Positions 1 to 7,640 of a DNA stretch of 64,000 bases are shown here, piece by piece. Below the pieces are notes generated by a model. The model was not told the origin of the DNA. It made no database searches and saw nothing but the letters and a program-made list of their open reading frames with translations. The stretch is from Nonomuraea helvata (GTDB taxonomy: Bacteria > Actinomycetota > Actinomycetes > Streptosporangiales > Streptosporangiaceae): assembly GCF_039535785.1 (NCBI RefSeq), contig NZ_BAAAXV010000009.1, positions 930,001 through 994,000 on the forward strand, in the 5' to 3' direction. The first letter of the stretch is position 1. Each line of letters opens with the position of its first letter. Both the position numbers and the translations under genes were made by a program.

Positions 1-15
1 GAAAGGCGGAGGCGC

Positions 16-2499
16 TTGAGACGCGCCCTGCGCGGAGCGGTGGCGGCGGCGCTCCTCGCGACTTTGCTCGCACTGCCGTTCGCGCCGGCGTCCGCGGCCG
101 ACCTGCGGATCGTCAACGGAGGCTTCGACGGCGGGCTGACCGGCTGGAGCGGCTCGCACAGCCCGGGCGGGGTCGACGCCGTGGTCTGGGACGGGCGCAC
201 CACCGCGCGCATCACCGACGCCGACCCGGCTGCCGCCTACGGCCGGGAGAGCCTGCCGGGCCTGCCCGCCACGGCGGGGACCCGCTACACGCTGTACGGC
301 GAGGTCTGGGCCGACAGCGGCACCGCGAATCTGTACCTGCGCTTCAGGGACGCCTCGGGCCGCCTGCTCACCGCGAGCGCGAGCGCGAACGCCTCGGCGA
401 CGGGCCGGCAGTGGAACCGCGTCACGGCCTCGGGCGTCGCGCCCACCGGCACGGCCACCGTATCGGCCCTCATCTACTCGGGCGTGACCGACGTGGGCAC
501 CGCCTACTGGGACGAGGTGCTGATCACCCGGGACGTGACCGATCTGGGCGTGCAGATCGAGAGCAGTGTGCCGAACGCCACCACGTTCGCGGGCGGCAGC
601 GCGTACGCCCTCTACACCGGCACCGCCGACACCAACCCCCAGCTCGCCGTGATCGACGTGGCCGCCGAGCAGGTGACCAGGAAGATCACCATTCCCGACA
701 CCGCGGCCACTCCGACCGTCGGCGGCTGGGCGGCTGCCACGGCCACCGACGGCAGCGTCTACCTCGGCACTTATCCCAACTCCAAGCTCTACCGGTACGT
801 CCCCGGCCAGTCCACGGTCACCGACCTCGGGAGGGCGGAGGGCGGTTACTCGTTCATCTGGGACCTGGAGCCGGGAGCGGACGGCAAGGTGTACGGGGGC
901 ACGTACAACGACGGCCGCTACTTCAAGTACGACAGCGGCGCCTTCACCACGATCGGCAGCGTGCCCGTCGTGGAGGGCGCCCAGTACGTCCGCAGCCTCG
1001 CCCATGATCCGGCCGCCAACGCCACGTACCTGGGCACCGGCACCAATGCCGGGCTGATCAGGTTCGACAATGTCACCGGGCGGGTGGACCGGCTCCTTCC
1101 CGACGCCTACGCCCATAACTCCATGGTGGGCGGGCTCACCTGGACAGGGGGCAGGCTGTTCGCCTGGATCGACCGCACCCTGCTCGTCCTGCGCGTCGTC
1201 CGCCAGACCGACGGCTCGTACGCCGCCGTCACCGACGCCACGATCACCGACGTGGACCTGCACCATTCGCCGGCCCGCGAGGGCAAGGTCTGGTTCGTCC
1301 GGGAAGGCCTGCTGCACTCGTACGACGTGGACACCCGAGCCGTGCAGGCGACCGACGTCCGCCCCGGCCTCGATGTCACCGGATACACCTGGGCCGACGG
1401 CACGCTGGTCGGCCTCGGTGCGGCCACGGACGGCACGAGGATCTTCAAGTACGATCCCGCGAACGGCCGCTGGAGCACCCGAGCCGTCTCCGGCACCCCC
1501 GTACTGCCTGCCGCGATCAACGCGCTCGGCGCGGGGCCCGACGGCAAGGTCTACACCGGCGGCTATCTGACGGGCGGCACCGGCGTCTACGACCCGCTAC
1601 GGGGCGACGGTGACGACGACCGGCCGGACACGCCGACGCTCAACGGGCTCAGCCAGACCGACAGCCTGCTGGCACACAACGGGCTGCTCTACATCGGCGC
1701 CTACCCGTCGGCCAAGCTCTACAGCTACGATCCCGCCCGCCCGTGGCCGCCCACGCTCAGGTACACCGGCGGCGAGGCGGGCGACAAGGCCGACGACTGC
1801 GAGCCGGGCAAGGGGCCGCCGCCTCAGGACCGGCCGTACGCGCTGGCCGGCGGGCCGGACGGGACCGTCTACATGGGCACGGTCCCGAAGTACGGCAAGC
1901 GCAGCGGCGCACTGACCATCTGGAAGGAGGGCACGGCCGGGCGGACCGTCTGCGTGGCGCCGAACCAGTCCGTCGTCTCACTGGCCTACGCCGGAGGCAG
2001 GCTGTTCGGCGGCACGTCCACACGCGGTGCGCTGGGCGTCGACCCCGTCTACGCGCCGGGGGCGTCGGCCGTGCTGTTCTCGTACGATCCCGCCGACGGC
2101 GGCGTGCGCACGTACCAGCTGCCGCTCACAGCGCCCAAGGCCGTCACGGCCCTTGCCGAGGTGGACGGCGAGCTGTGGGGACTGGCGGGAGGATCGCTGT
2201 TCACGCTCGACCCGGCGCGGCCTGCGGCGATCACGGCGAAACGGCTGTTCCCCGACCCTGACTACGCCGCCAAGCCCAGCATGGCGTGGCGTGACGGGAG
2301 GCTGCTGACCGTGGCCCAGGATCCGGATCACGTGTACGGCACGAGCGGCGACCAGATCTTCAGGATCGACAAAACAAGCAGAGCGCTGACCGTGCTGCTG
2401 ACCGTACCGGGGATGGAAGGGCTGACGGTCGACGGCTTCGGCAATCTCTACTACAAGGTCAACGAGCGGCTGTACAGGCTCGCCGTCCTCGGATCGTAG
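16..2499 (+). CDS. Secreted carbohydrate-binding / beta-propeller protein
   Basis: An exported protein of 827 residues with no recognised catalytic motif. Residues 1-28 form a Sec signal peptide (arginines, an Ala/Leu core, cleavage near ASA-AD). Residues about 30-175 begin NGGFDGGLTGW and look like a jelly-roll carbohydrate-binding module of the CBM4/9 kind. From about residue 180 to the end there are repeated blades of the type DGKVYxGTY and SYDPA, as in a beta-propeller. The start used is TTG at 16, with GGAGG only 3 nt upstream. Because the window begins 15 nt before it, an upstream start cannot be excluded. A role in binding or sensing a polysaccharide outside the cell is an inference. 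Confidence 0.7.
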   Translation: MRRALRGAVAAALLATLLALPFAPASAADLRIVNGGFDGGLTGWSGSHSPGGVDAVVWDGRTTARITDADPAAAYGRESLPGLPATAGTRYTLYGEVWADSGTANLYLRFRDASGRLLTASASANASATGRQWNRVTASGVAPTGTATVSALIYSGVTDVGTAYWDEVLITRDVTDLGVQIESSVPNATTFAGGSAYALYTGTADTNPQLAVIDVAAEQVTRKITIPDTAATPTVGGWAAATATDGSVYLGTYPNSKLYRYVPGQSTVTDLGRAEGGYSFIWDLEPGADGKVYGGTYNDGRYFKYDSGAFTTIGSVPVVEGAQYVRSLAHDPAANATYLGTGTNAGLIRFDNVTGRVDRLLPDAYAHNSMVGGLTWTGGRLFAWIDRTLLVLRVVRQTDGSYAAVTDATITDVDLHHSPAREGKVWFVREGLLHSYDVDTRAVQATDVRPGLDVTGYTWADGTLVGLGAATDGTRIFKYDPANGRWSTRAVSGTPVLPAAINALGAGPDGKVYTGGYLTGGTGVYDPLRGDGDDDRPDTPTLNGLSQTDSLLAHNGLLYIGAYPSAKLYSYDPARPWPPTLRYTGGEAGDKADDCEPGKGPPPQDRPYALAGGPDGTVYMGTVPKYGKRSGALTIWKEGTAGRTVCVAPNQSVVSLAYAGGRLFGGTSTRGALGVDPVYAPGASAVLFSYDPADGGVRTYQLPLTAPKAVTALAEVDGELWGLAGGSLFTLDPARPAAITAKRLFPDPDYAAKPSMAWRDGRLLTVAQDPDHVYGTSGDQIFRIDKTSRALTVLLTVPGMEGLTVDGFGNLYYKVNERLYRLAVLGS

Positions 2500-2505
2500 G
2501 TCCTG

Positions 2506-2523
2506 TTTCGGTCCAAGCCGAAA
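2506..2523. terminator. Short hairpin between convergent genes
   Basis: TTTCGG, a 6-nt loop, then CCGAAA, in the 30-nt gap between the convergent secreted protein and methyltransferase genes. The stem is only 6 bp and has no T-tract, so this is a weak candidate for a bidirectional terminator. Confidence 0.3.
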
Positions 2524-2529
2524 TGGGCC

Positions 2530-3333
2530 TTACGCGGGTCCCCGGCGTCGGCCGACCGTGAGGACGGCCAGCCAGTGCCGGGTCAGTGATCTGTCGGGGC
2601 GTGCGGCAAGCAGGCGGCGTATCTCGCGGTAGAGGTGCTCCTTCTTGGCCGCCTCCATGGCGATGTGGCCGGAGAAGGTCTCCAGCAGGGCGATGTACTC
2701 CTCTGTGGAGTAGCGATGGCCCCATACGAAACGCCGTGTCCCGATGACCGCGAAGTGCCCGGAGACCTCGAATTCGGTGGCGGTGGTATCGGGCTGGTCC
2801 TCGGGACGCGGCGGTGGCCAGGAGCCGCCGTCGCCTTCCCCCATCTCGTCGTACACCCGTTGGATTTCCGCGAAGAACGGGTCGAAGTCCGGGGGAAAAG
2901 CGTGGTCGGCGTTCCATACGGCCAGGTGGCCACCTGGGCGCAGGAGCGCAGCCGCCTTCTCGTACTTCACCTCGGGGTCGACCCATTTCCAGGCGGTGGC
3001 CGCGTAGATGAGGTCGAAGTGGGAGCCGGTCGGAGGTTTCCATTCCTCGAACGACGAGGTGACCACCGAGACGCCGGGGAAATCACGTAGCCCGCGCCGC
3101 GCCTCATCGGCCAGGGCGTCGCCGAGCTCGACGGCCGTGATCCGGAAGCCCGCCTGCGCCAGCGGCAGTGTGGCTTTTCCCGGGCCGCATCCGATTTCGA
3201 GAAGGTGGGCGGACGGTTCGAGCCCTGTCATCGCGAGCAGTTCGGCGTACAGATCAGCGGGGTAGTCGGGGCGCGCCTTCTGATATCGGGAGGCCACAGT
3301 GTCGAAGGTGGCTCGCAGACGTTCGCGGGACAT
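2530..3333 (-). CDS. Class I SAM-dependent methyltransferase
   Basis: A 267-residue cytoplasmic protein with the methyltransferase Rossmann fold. Motif I is LLEIGCGPGKATLPLA at about residues 44-59, the acidic end of strand 2 is AVELGD, and motif IV-like FDLIYAATAWKWVD is followed by LRPGGHLAVW. This matches the Methyltransf_11/25 type found in small-molecule methyltransferases of actinomycetes. The C-terminal half (RFVWGHRYSTEEYIALLETFSGH) is typical of this subgroup. The substrate cannot be predicted and no biosynthetic partner adjoins it. ATG at 3333 has GAGGGC just upstream. Confidence 0.85.
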   Translation of the reverse strand: MSRERLRATFDTVASRYQKARPDYPADLYAELLAMTGLEPSAHLLEIGCGPGKATLPLAQAGFRITAVELGDALADEARRGLRDFPGVSVVTSSFEEWKPPTGSHFDLIYAATAWKWVDPEVKYEKAAALLRPGGHLAVWNADHAFPPDFDPFFAEIQRVYDEMGEGDGGSWPPPRPEDQPDTTATEFEVSGHFAVIGTRRFVWGHRYSTEEYIALLETFSGHIAMEAAKKEHLYREIRRLLAARPDRSLTRHWLAVLTVGRRRGPA

Positions 3334-3368
3334 GCCCTCATTCTGGCAGCGCGCGCCTCGGAGTTGAT

Positions 3369-4004
3369 CTATCGCTGTTCGGGAAACAGCTCACCGATCC
3401 GCGCCACCGTGTGCGTTCCGTCGCCCGTGCATCGCCAGACAGCGGTCTTCTTCTCCATTTCGGGGCGTAGGCCTCGATCATGGGCAGGGCAGACGGGCCA
3501 GACCTTCCACAGGATCTCCACGATCGCCTCCTGGGCGGCGTCGGCGACGCTCACGAGCGCCCCCTGAGCATCGCTTCCCTCGACGGGCCAGATGCCGTTG
3601 CCGTGGTGACCACCCTGGAACTCCACCCGGGCAGAACCGCTGTCGTCCCAGTCGGGGACGACCAGCCGGAGGGTTCCGGTGATTCCCGCGCCGCGGACGT
3701 CGCGTTCGACGACACTCAGCGCCTGCTCCAAGGCCGCCCACAGGCCCGGTTCGAGGGCGAAGGTCGGCTGGAAGTCGATGTCGCGGAGAAGGCTCCTGCC
3801 CAGCCGGGTGAGGTCGGCGGCTGTCAGATCGGCGGTGGGGCGTTCGAGGAGTTCCCGCGTGGCGGGAGTGCTCACGCCTCCCTCCAGCAGCAAGCAGGCC
3901 AGCTCGATCATGGGTTCGGCGTCGAGGTCGCCGTCGCGCAGCGCCACGTAGATGCGGCCTTCCAACTCGTGGGCGAACTGCCGGGTCTGCTCATCGGAGT
4001 GCAC
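3369..4004 (-). CDS. Hypothetical protein with Cys/His C-terminus
   Basis: A 211-residue soluble protein that I cannot assign to a named family. The N-terminal 100 residues are helical and acidic. The C-terminus carries VWPVCPAHDRG, then WRCTGDGTHTVARIGEL: a Cys/His-containing ending seen in many small actinobacterial proteins of unknown role, perhaps a degenerate zinc ribbon. GTG at 4004 is the start. It lies head-to-tail upstream of the methyltransferase gene with a 35-nt gap and may be cotranscribed with it. Confidence 0.6.
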   Translation of the reverse strand: MHSDEQTRQFAHELEGRIYVALRDGDLDAEPMIELACLLLEGGVSTPATRELLERPTADLTAADLTRLGRSLLRDIDFQPTFALEPGLWAALEQALSVVERDVRGAGITGTLRLVVPDWDDSGSARVEFQGGHHGNGIWPVEGSDAQGALVSVADAAQEAIVEILWKVWPVCPAHDRGLRPEMEKKTAVWRCTGDGTHTVARIGELFPEQR

Positions 4005-4047
4005 GCTGCAGTGTTACCTGCCATATGGATCCAAGCAACTGGCGGCT

Positions 4048-4394
4048 ATGGTGCGGCTCGTGACGTATCCCGAGATCATCCCGATTCATATGTGCCCGAC
4101 TATCGCACCGACCGCATCGGCCAGTGGCGCGACGGCCAGTTCCTCGGCGGGGTCGTGGCCGCCTTTCGAGAGGGCTACTCGAGGACAGAGGACTGGCAGG
4201 CCCACAAGAGGTGGTACGCCATCCTCCACCGCTTCAGCCCAGACGGGCACTACCTTGATTCGCGCATCGAATGCACCGGCGCCGAGGACAGGCACAGGGA
4301 GTCGGTGGACGCCGGCGATCGGCGTCTGATCGTCCCTACCGCAGGCGTCAGCCGCCTCCACCGGTTTCCGGCCTGTCGGGCGGCACGTCGCTGA
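4048..4394 (+). pseudogene. Frameshifted remnant of a HycA-like small protein
   Basis: Two reading frames together give one protein-like sequence. From 4048 (ATG) or 4060 (GTG) frame 1 reads VTYPEIIPIH. From about 4092 frame 0 continues VPDYRTDRIGQWRDGQFLGG and then WYAILHRFSPDGHYLDSRI. From memory, actinomycete proteins annotated as formate hydrogenlyase regulatory protein HycA-like run PEIIPI..PDYRTDRIG..DGQF without interruption. The break lies at 4089-4094, where five bases sit in place of a codon. The conserved C-terminal half also seems to be missing, and the 3' end runs antisense into the regulator gene that ends at 4348. Most likely a decayed gene. Confidence 0.45.
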
Positions 4395-7302
4395 GGCCGG
4401 CGATCCGCGCGCGGAGGGCGTCCGCGTCGCCGGGGGCCAGTTCGGCGACGAGGTCCAGGGCGCGCCGCAGGGTGCCGCCGCCCTCACGCAGCCGGCCCGC
4501 GGCCAGTTGGGCCTCGCCCAGCCGCCGCAGGGTCCGGGCCCCGAGCGCGCGCTTCCCACCCCGGCGCCAGGCCAGTGACTGGCGGTAGTAGGCGATCGCC
4601 TCCTCGTACTGACCGAGCAGGTGATGGATGTGGCCCATGCTGTCGAGGGTGGCCGACTCGCCGGGCATGTCGCCCAGTTCGCGATGAATGGCCAGCGCCT
4701 CCTCGCAGCGGCGCAGCGCCTCCTCGTACGCCCCGAGCTGCGCGTGGAACCAGCCGATGTTGTTCAGCACCCGGCCTTCGCCGGCCCGGTCGCCGCCCTC
4801 CCGGTACAGCCGGAGCGCCTGCTCGCTCAGGTCCAGCCCCTCCGCGTACTGGCCGTGGCGGTCATGCAGCACGCTGAGATAGATGAGGCAGAGTCCCTGT
4901 CCGATGTGGTCGTTCAGCCCCCCGAACAGACCGAGCGCCTCCCGCAGGTGGGACTCGCTCTCGCCGTCCTGGCCGAGCCGGATGAGGGCCTGCGCGAGTC
5001 CGACGCGGGCGTGGGCCTCCGCGGCCCGGTCGTTCAGCCGTACGGCCGCCTCCAGCGCGATGTGGTGCATGGCCGCCTGGTCGTCGGAGCGGCCCTCCTG
5101 GGACAGGAAGCCCCAGCAGGCGCCCGCCAGCTGCCAGGCATGCGTGTCGAACCCCGAGCCCGCGGCATGCCGGATCGCCGCCAGCAGCGTCCGAGCCTCG
5201 CGACCGAACCACGTGAGGCTCTGCGCGCGGTCGGTGATCCAGGCCAGGACCACGCCGGGCCGCGGCGGCGCCAGGGCCAGCGGCACGCGGTGGTACAGGT
5301 CCAGGAGCCCGTCGCCGAGGCGGGCGCTGTGCAGGTAGTGGTCGAGCAGCCGGTGCAGCGCCTCGCGCCGCTCGGCCTCCGAGTCGTGCAGGCGGGTCAG
5401 CTCCTCGGCGTACGTGCGGAGCAGGTCGTGCCAGCCGTAACGCCCGGGAGAGCGCTCCGCCGCCAGGTTGGCCCGCGTCAGCTCGGTCAGCAGGCGGTAG
5501 GCGTGCCGTACGGAGATGCCGGCCAGGCTGGCGGCCGCGGCGGTGGAGATCTCAGGCGCCGGTAACAGGCCACGCAGCCGGAACAGCCGTGCGGCGTCCG
5601 GGCTGAGGGCGCGGTAGGACCAGGAGAACACCGTACGCATGTTCGTCGCCGCGTCCCCACCGTCGAAGACGTCGAGGCTGTCGAGGCCGTCAGCGCCGTC
5701 AACGCCGTCAGCGCCACTGGCGCCCTCGTCGAGGCCCGAGATGAGCGTGCCGAGCGGGAACGCCGGGCGGGCATGGGCGCGGGCGGCCACGATGGCCAGG
5801 GCCAGCGGGAGCCCGGCACACCGGGAGACGATGTCGTCGACCGCCTGCGGCTCGGCGCCCACCTTGTCCACGCCGAGCCGGCGCGTCAGGAGCGCACGGG
5901 AGTGCGCAGGAGAGAAGAGCCCCAGGGACAGCGTGCGGGCGCCCTCCGCCGCGACCAGGCCGGTCAGCTCGGCGCGGCTGGTGACCAGCGCCAGACAGCC
6001 GGGCGCGTTGGGCAGCAACGGCCGGACCTGTTCGGAGTCGAGGGCGTTGTCGAGCAGGATCAGCATGCGCCGCTCCGCCAGCAGGCTGCGGTAGAGCCCG
6101 ACCTGCGCCTCCAGCGTCGTGGGGATCAGCTGCGAGGGCACCTGCAGGGCGTCCAGGAACAGCCGCACCGCCTCGGCCGGCGGCCGGGCGGTGTGGGCGG
6201 GGCCGAACCCCTGGAGGTTCACGTAGAGCTGGCCGTCGGGGAAACGGTCGCGTACCCGGTGGGCCCAGTGCACGGCCAAGGTGGTCTTGCCGACGCCGCC
6301 GGTGCCGGTGATGACGCAGGGCGCCATCACGTGCGCCGTAGGCGAGGAGCCGGCGGGCGGGAGAGTCAGCCGGTCCAGGGCGGCCAGCTCGTCCTCGCGG
6401 GCGGTGAACAGCTCGGTGTCCGGGGGGAGGTGGCGCGGGACGGCGAGAACGGCGGTGCCGGGCGCCCCACCCTCGGAAGCCCCGCCCTCCGAAGCCCCGC
6501 CCACAGAAGACTCGCCCCCGAAGGTCCCGGGTGCCGCGGTCACGGCCTCGGCCGCCTCATCACGGCCGGCGAGGATCGCCTGGTGCAGCCGTTGCAGTTC
6601 TTCGCCGGGCTCGATGCCCAGATCCTCGGCGAAACGGCGTCTGACGCGGCGGAAGACGGCCAGCGCCTCGGTCCGGCGGTCGCAGCGCAGCAGCGCCGTC
6701 ATCAGCAGGGACACCAGCCGCTCCCGCAGCGGGTTCTCACCGACCAGGGCAGCGAGCTCCACAGCCACCTCCTGATGCCGCTCCCGCCGCAGGTCCAGCG
6801 CGGCCCGCCGCTCCAGTGCGACCAGCCGCTCCTCCTCGAGCCCCGGTACGACGACGTCCGGCAGCCACCGGCCCGCGACGTCCGCCAGGGGCACGCCCTG
6901 CCACAGCGCCAGCCCCGCACGCAGCAGGCCGGAGGCGCGCTCCCAATCTGTCTCGCCCCCGGCCTCGCGCACCAGTTCACGGAAACGGTGCAGGTCGATG
7001 CGGTCCCGCCCCACCGTCAGGCAGTAGCCGCGCCCCGAGGTCACCAGCGTCACCTCGGGGAACGGGGCCAGCAGCCGGCGGAGCCTGGAGATGTGCCCCT
7101 GCACGGCGTTGCGGGAGGACTCGGGCGGTTCGGCGCCCCACAGCGCAGTCTCCAGCCGCGCCACCGCGACCGGCCGTCCCGTTTCGAGCAGCAGCATGGC
7201 CAGGACGGTCCGCTGCTGCGCGGTGGACGGGCCCAGCCACCGTCCGGTGTCCCACACTCCTACTGATCCCAGCAGACGGAACTCGACGCCGTCCACGGTC
7301 AC
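4348..7302 (-). CDS. AfsR/SARP-family regulator (BTAD, NB-ARC, TPR)
   Basis: A 984-residue transcriptional regulator of the large SARP type. Residues about 1-90 form the OmpR-like winged helix (EFRLLGSVGVW ... AVQGHISRLRRLL), and about 95-245 the bacterial transcriptional activator domain. After a Gly/Ser/Glu-rich repeated linker (GGASEGGASEGGA) comes an NB-ARC ATPase with P-loop GTGGVGKTT (Lys near 339). The C-terminal third has tetratricopeptide repeats such as GRVLNNIGWFHAQLGAYEEAL. GTG at 7302 is preferred because GGAGG lies 9 nt upstream; a TTG at 7326 is less likely. It is divergent from the peptide gene at 7466, so it is the likely activator of that operon. Confidence 0.9.
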   Translation of the reverse strand: MTVDGVEFRLLGSVGVWDTGRWLGPSTAQQRTVLAMLLLETGRPVAVARLETALWGAEPPESSRNAVQGHISRLRRLLAPFPEVTLVTSGRGYCLTVGRDRIDLHRFRELVREAGGETDWERASGLLRAGLALWQGVPLADVAGRWLPDVVVPGLEEERLVALERRAALDLRRERHQEVAVELAALVGENPLRERLVSLLMTALLRCDRRTEALAVFRRVRRRFAEDLGIEPGEELQRLHQAILAGRDEAAEAVTAAPGTFGGESSVGGASEGGASEGGAPGTAVLAVPRHLPPDTELFTAREDELAALDRLTLPPAGSSPTAHVMAPCVITGTGGVGKTTLAVHWAHRVRDRFPDGQLYVNLQGFGPAHTARPPAEAVRLFLDALQVPSQLIPTTLEAQVGLYRSLLAERRMLILLDNALDSEQVRPLLPNAPGCLALVTSRAELTGLVAAEGARTLSLGLFSPAHSRALLTRRLGVDKVGAEPQAVDDIVSRCAGLPLALAIVAARAHARPAFPLGTLISGLDEGASGADGVDGADGLDSLDVFDGGDAATNMRTVFSWSYRALSPDAARLFRLRGLLPAPEISTAAAASLAGISVRHAYRLLTELTRANLAAERSPGRYGWHDLLRTYAEELTRLHDSEAERREALHRLLDHYLHSARLGDGLLDLYHRVPLALAPPRPGVVLAWITDRAQSLTWFGREARTLLAAIRHAAGSGFDTHAWQLAGACWGFLSQEGRSDDQAAMHHIALEAAVRLNDRAAEAHARVGLAQALIRLGQDGESESHLREALGLFGGLNDHIGQGLCLIYLSVLHDRHGQYAEGLDLSEQALRLYREGGDRAGEGRVLNNIGWFHAQLGAYEEALRRCEEALAIHRELGDMPGESATLDSMGHIHHLLGQYEEAIAYYRQSLAWRRGGKRALGARTLRRLGEAQLAAGRLREGGGTLRRALDLVAELAPGDADALRARIAGLSDVPPDRPETGGGG

Positions 7303-7465
7303 TCGTCCCTGCCTCCAGCCGCACAATGCCCTGGTGAGCGCCCGGCATGATCACTTCCTGGCAGCCTAACCGCCGACTCAGCAGAAAATAAGCGCTATTT
7401 CAGCACCAAAAGGCAGTCTTTTCCCAGCGGCACCACCTGCCGCGCAACCTCACGAGGAGGCAATC
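7303..7465. promoter_or_regulatory. Divergent promoter region, regulator / peptide operon
   Basis: A 163-bp region between the SARP gene and the peptide gene. TCAGCA occurs twice on the plus strand, at 7378-7383 and 7400-7405, exactly 22 bp apart (two helical turns). Between them lies an inverted pair AAATA-AGCGC-TATTT (7386-7400) in a locally A+T-rich patch. SARP proteins are known to bind direct repeats in helical phase, so these are candidate sites. A strong ribosome binding site GAGGAGG (7454-7460) serves the peptide gene. Confidence 0.4.
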
Positions 7466-7525
7466 ATGGAGATCAAGGTCAAGAAGGTCGAGTCCGTCAA
7501 GGCCACCCAGAACCCCGCCACGTGA
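7466..7525 (+). CDS. Candidate RiPP precursor peptide (19 residues)
   Basis: A tiny gene encoding MEIKVKKVESVKATQNPAT. ATG at 7466 follows GAGGAGG by 5 nt, one of the best ribosome binding sites in the window, and the TGA is at 7523-7525. The peptide is lysine-rich at the N-terminus (KVKKVESVK) and polar at the C-terminus (ATQNPAT), with no Cys and hence no lanthionine chemistry. It sits between a SARP regulator and an E1-like enzyme plus a metalloprotease, each with a putative peptide-binding domain. By analogy with microcin C (a heptapeptide encoded just before mccB), it is the likely substrate. Too small for standard gene callers. Precursor status is inferred. Confidence 0.7.
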   Translation: MEIKVKKVESVKATQNPAT

Positions 7526-7550
7526 GGCGCTGACACCGCCTGGCGATATC

Positions 7551-7607
7551 TCCCGCGGGGAGGGACAAGGCGCTCCGCTCTTGCGCGCCTTGTCCCTCCC
7601 CGCGGGA
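7551..7607 (+). terminator. Perfect 23-bp hairpin: attenuator between peptide and E1 genes
   Basis: The left arm 7551-7573 and right arm 7585-7607 are exact reverse complements (23 bp), with an 11-nt loop. The left arm starts TCCCGCGGGGAGGG. No T-tract follows, as is common for actinomycete terminators. It lies 25 nt after the peptide stop and 33 nt before the E1 start. It could act as a partial terminator and as an mRNA-stabilising 3' end, so that more peptide than enzyme is made, as known for the mccA-mccB hairpin of microcin C operons. Confidence 0.8.
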
Positions 7608-7640
7608 CCCCCCTACATGCGTACTGGCGCTGGAGGCACG

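Noticed and set aside
5773..7266. A 497-codon plus-strand frame opposite the SARP gene
   Set aside because: Gln/Arg/Gly-rich shadow of the regulator's coding strand with no domain similarity.
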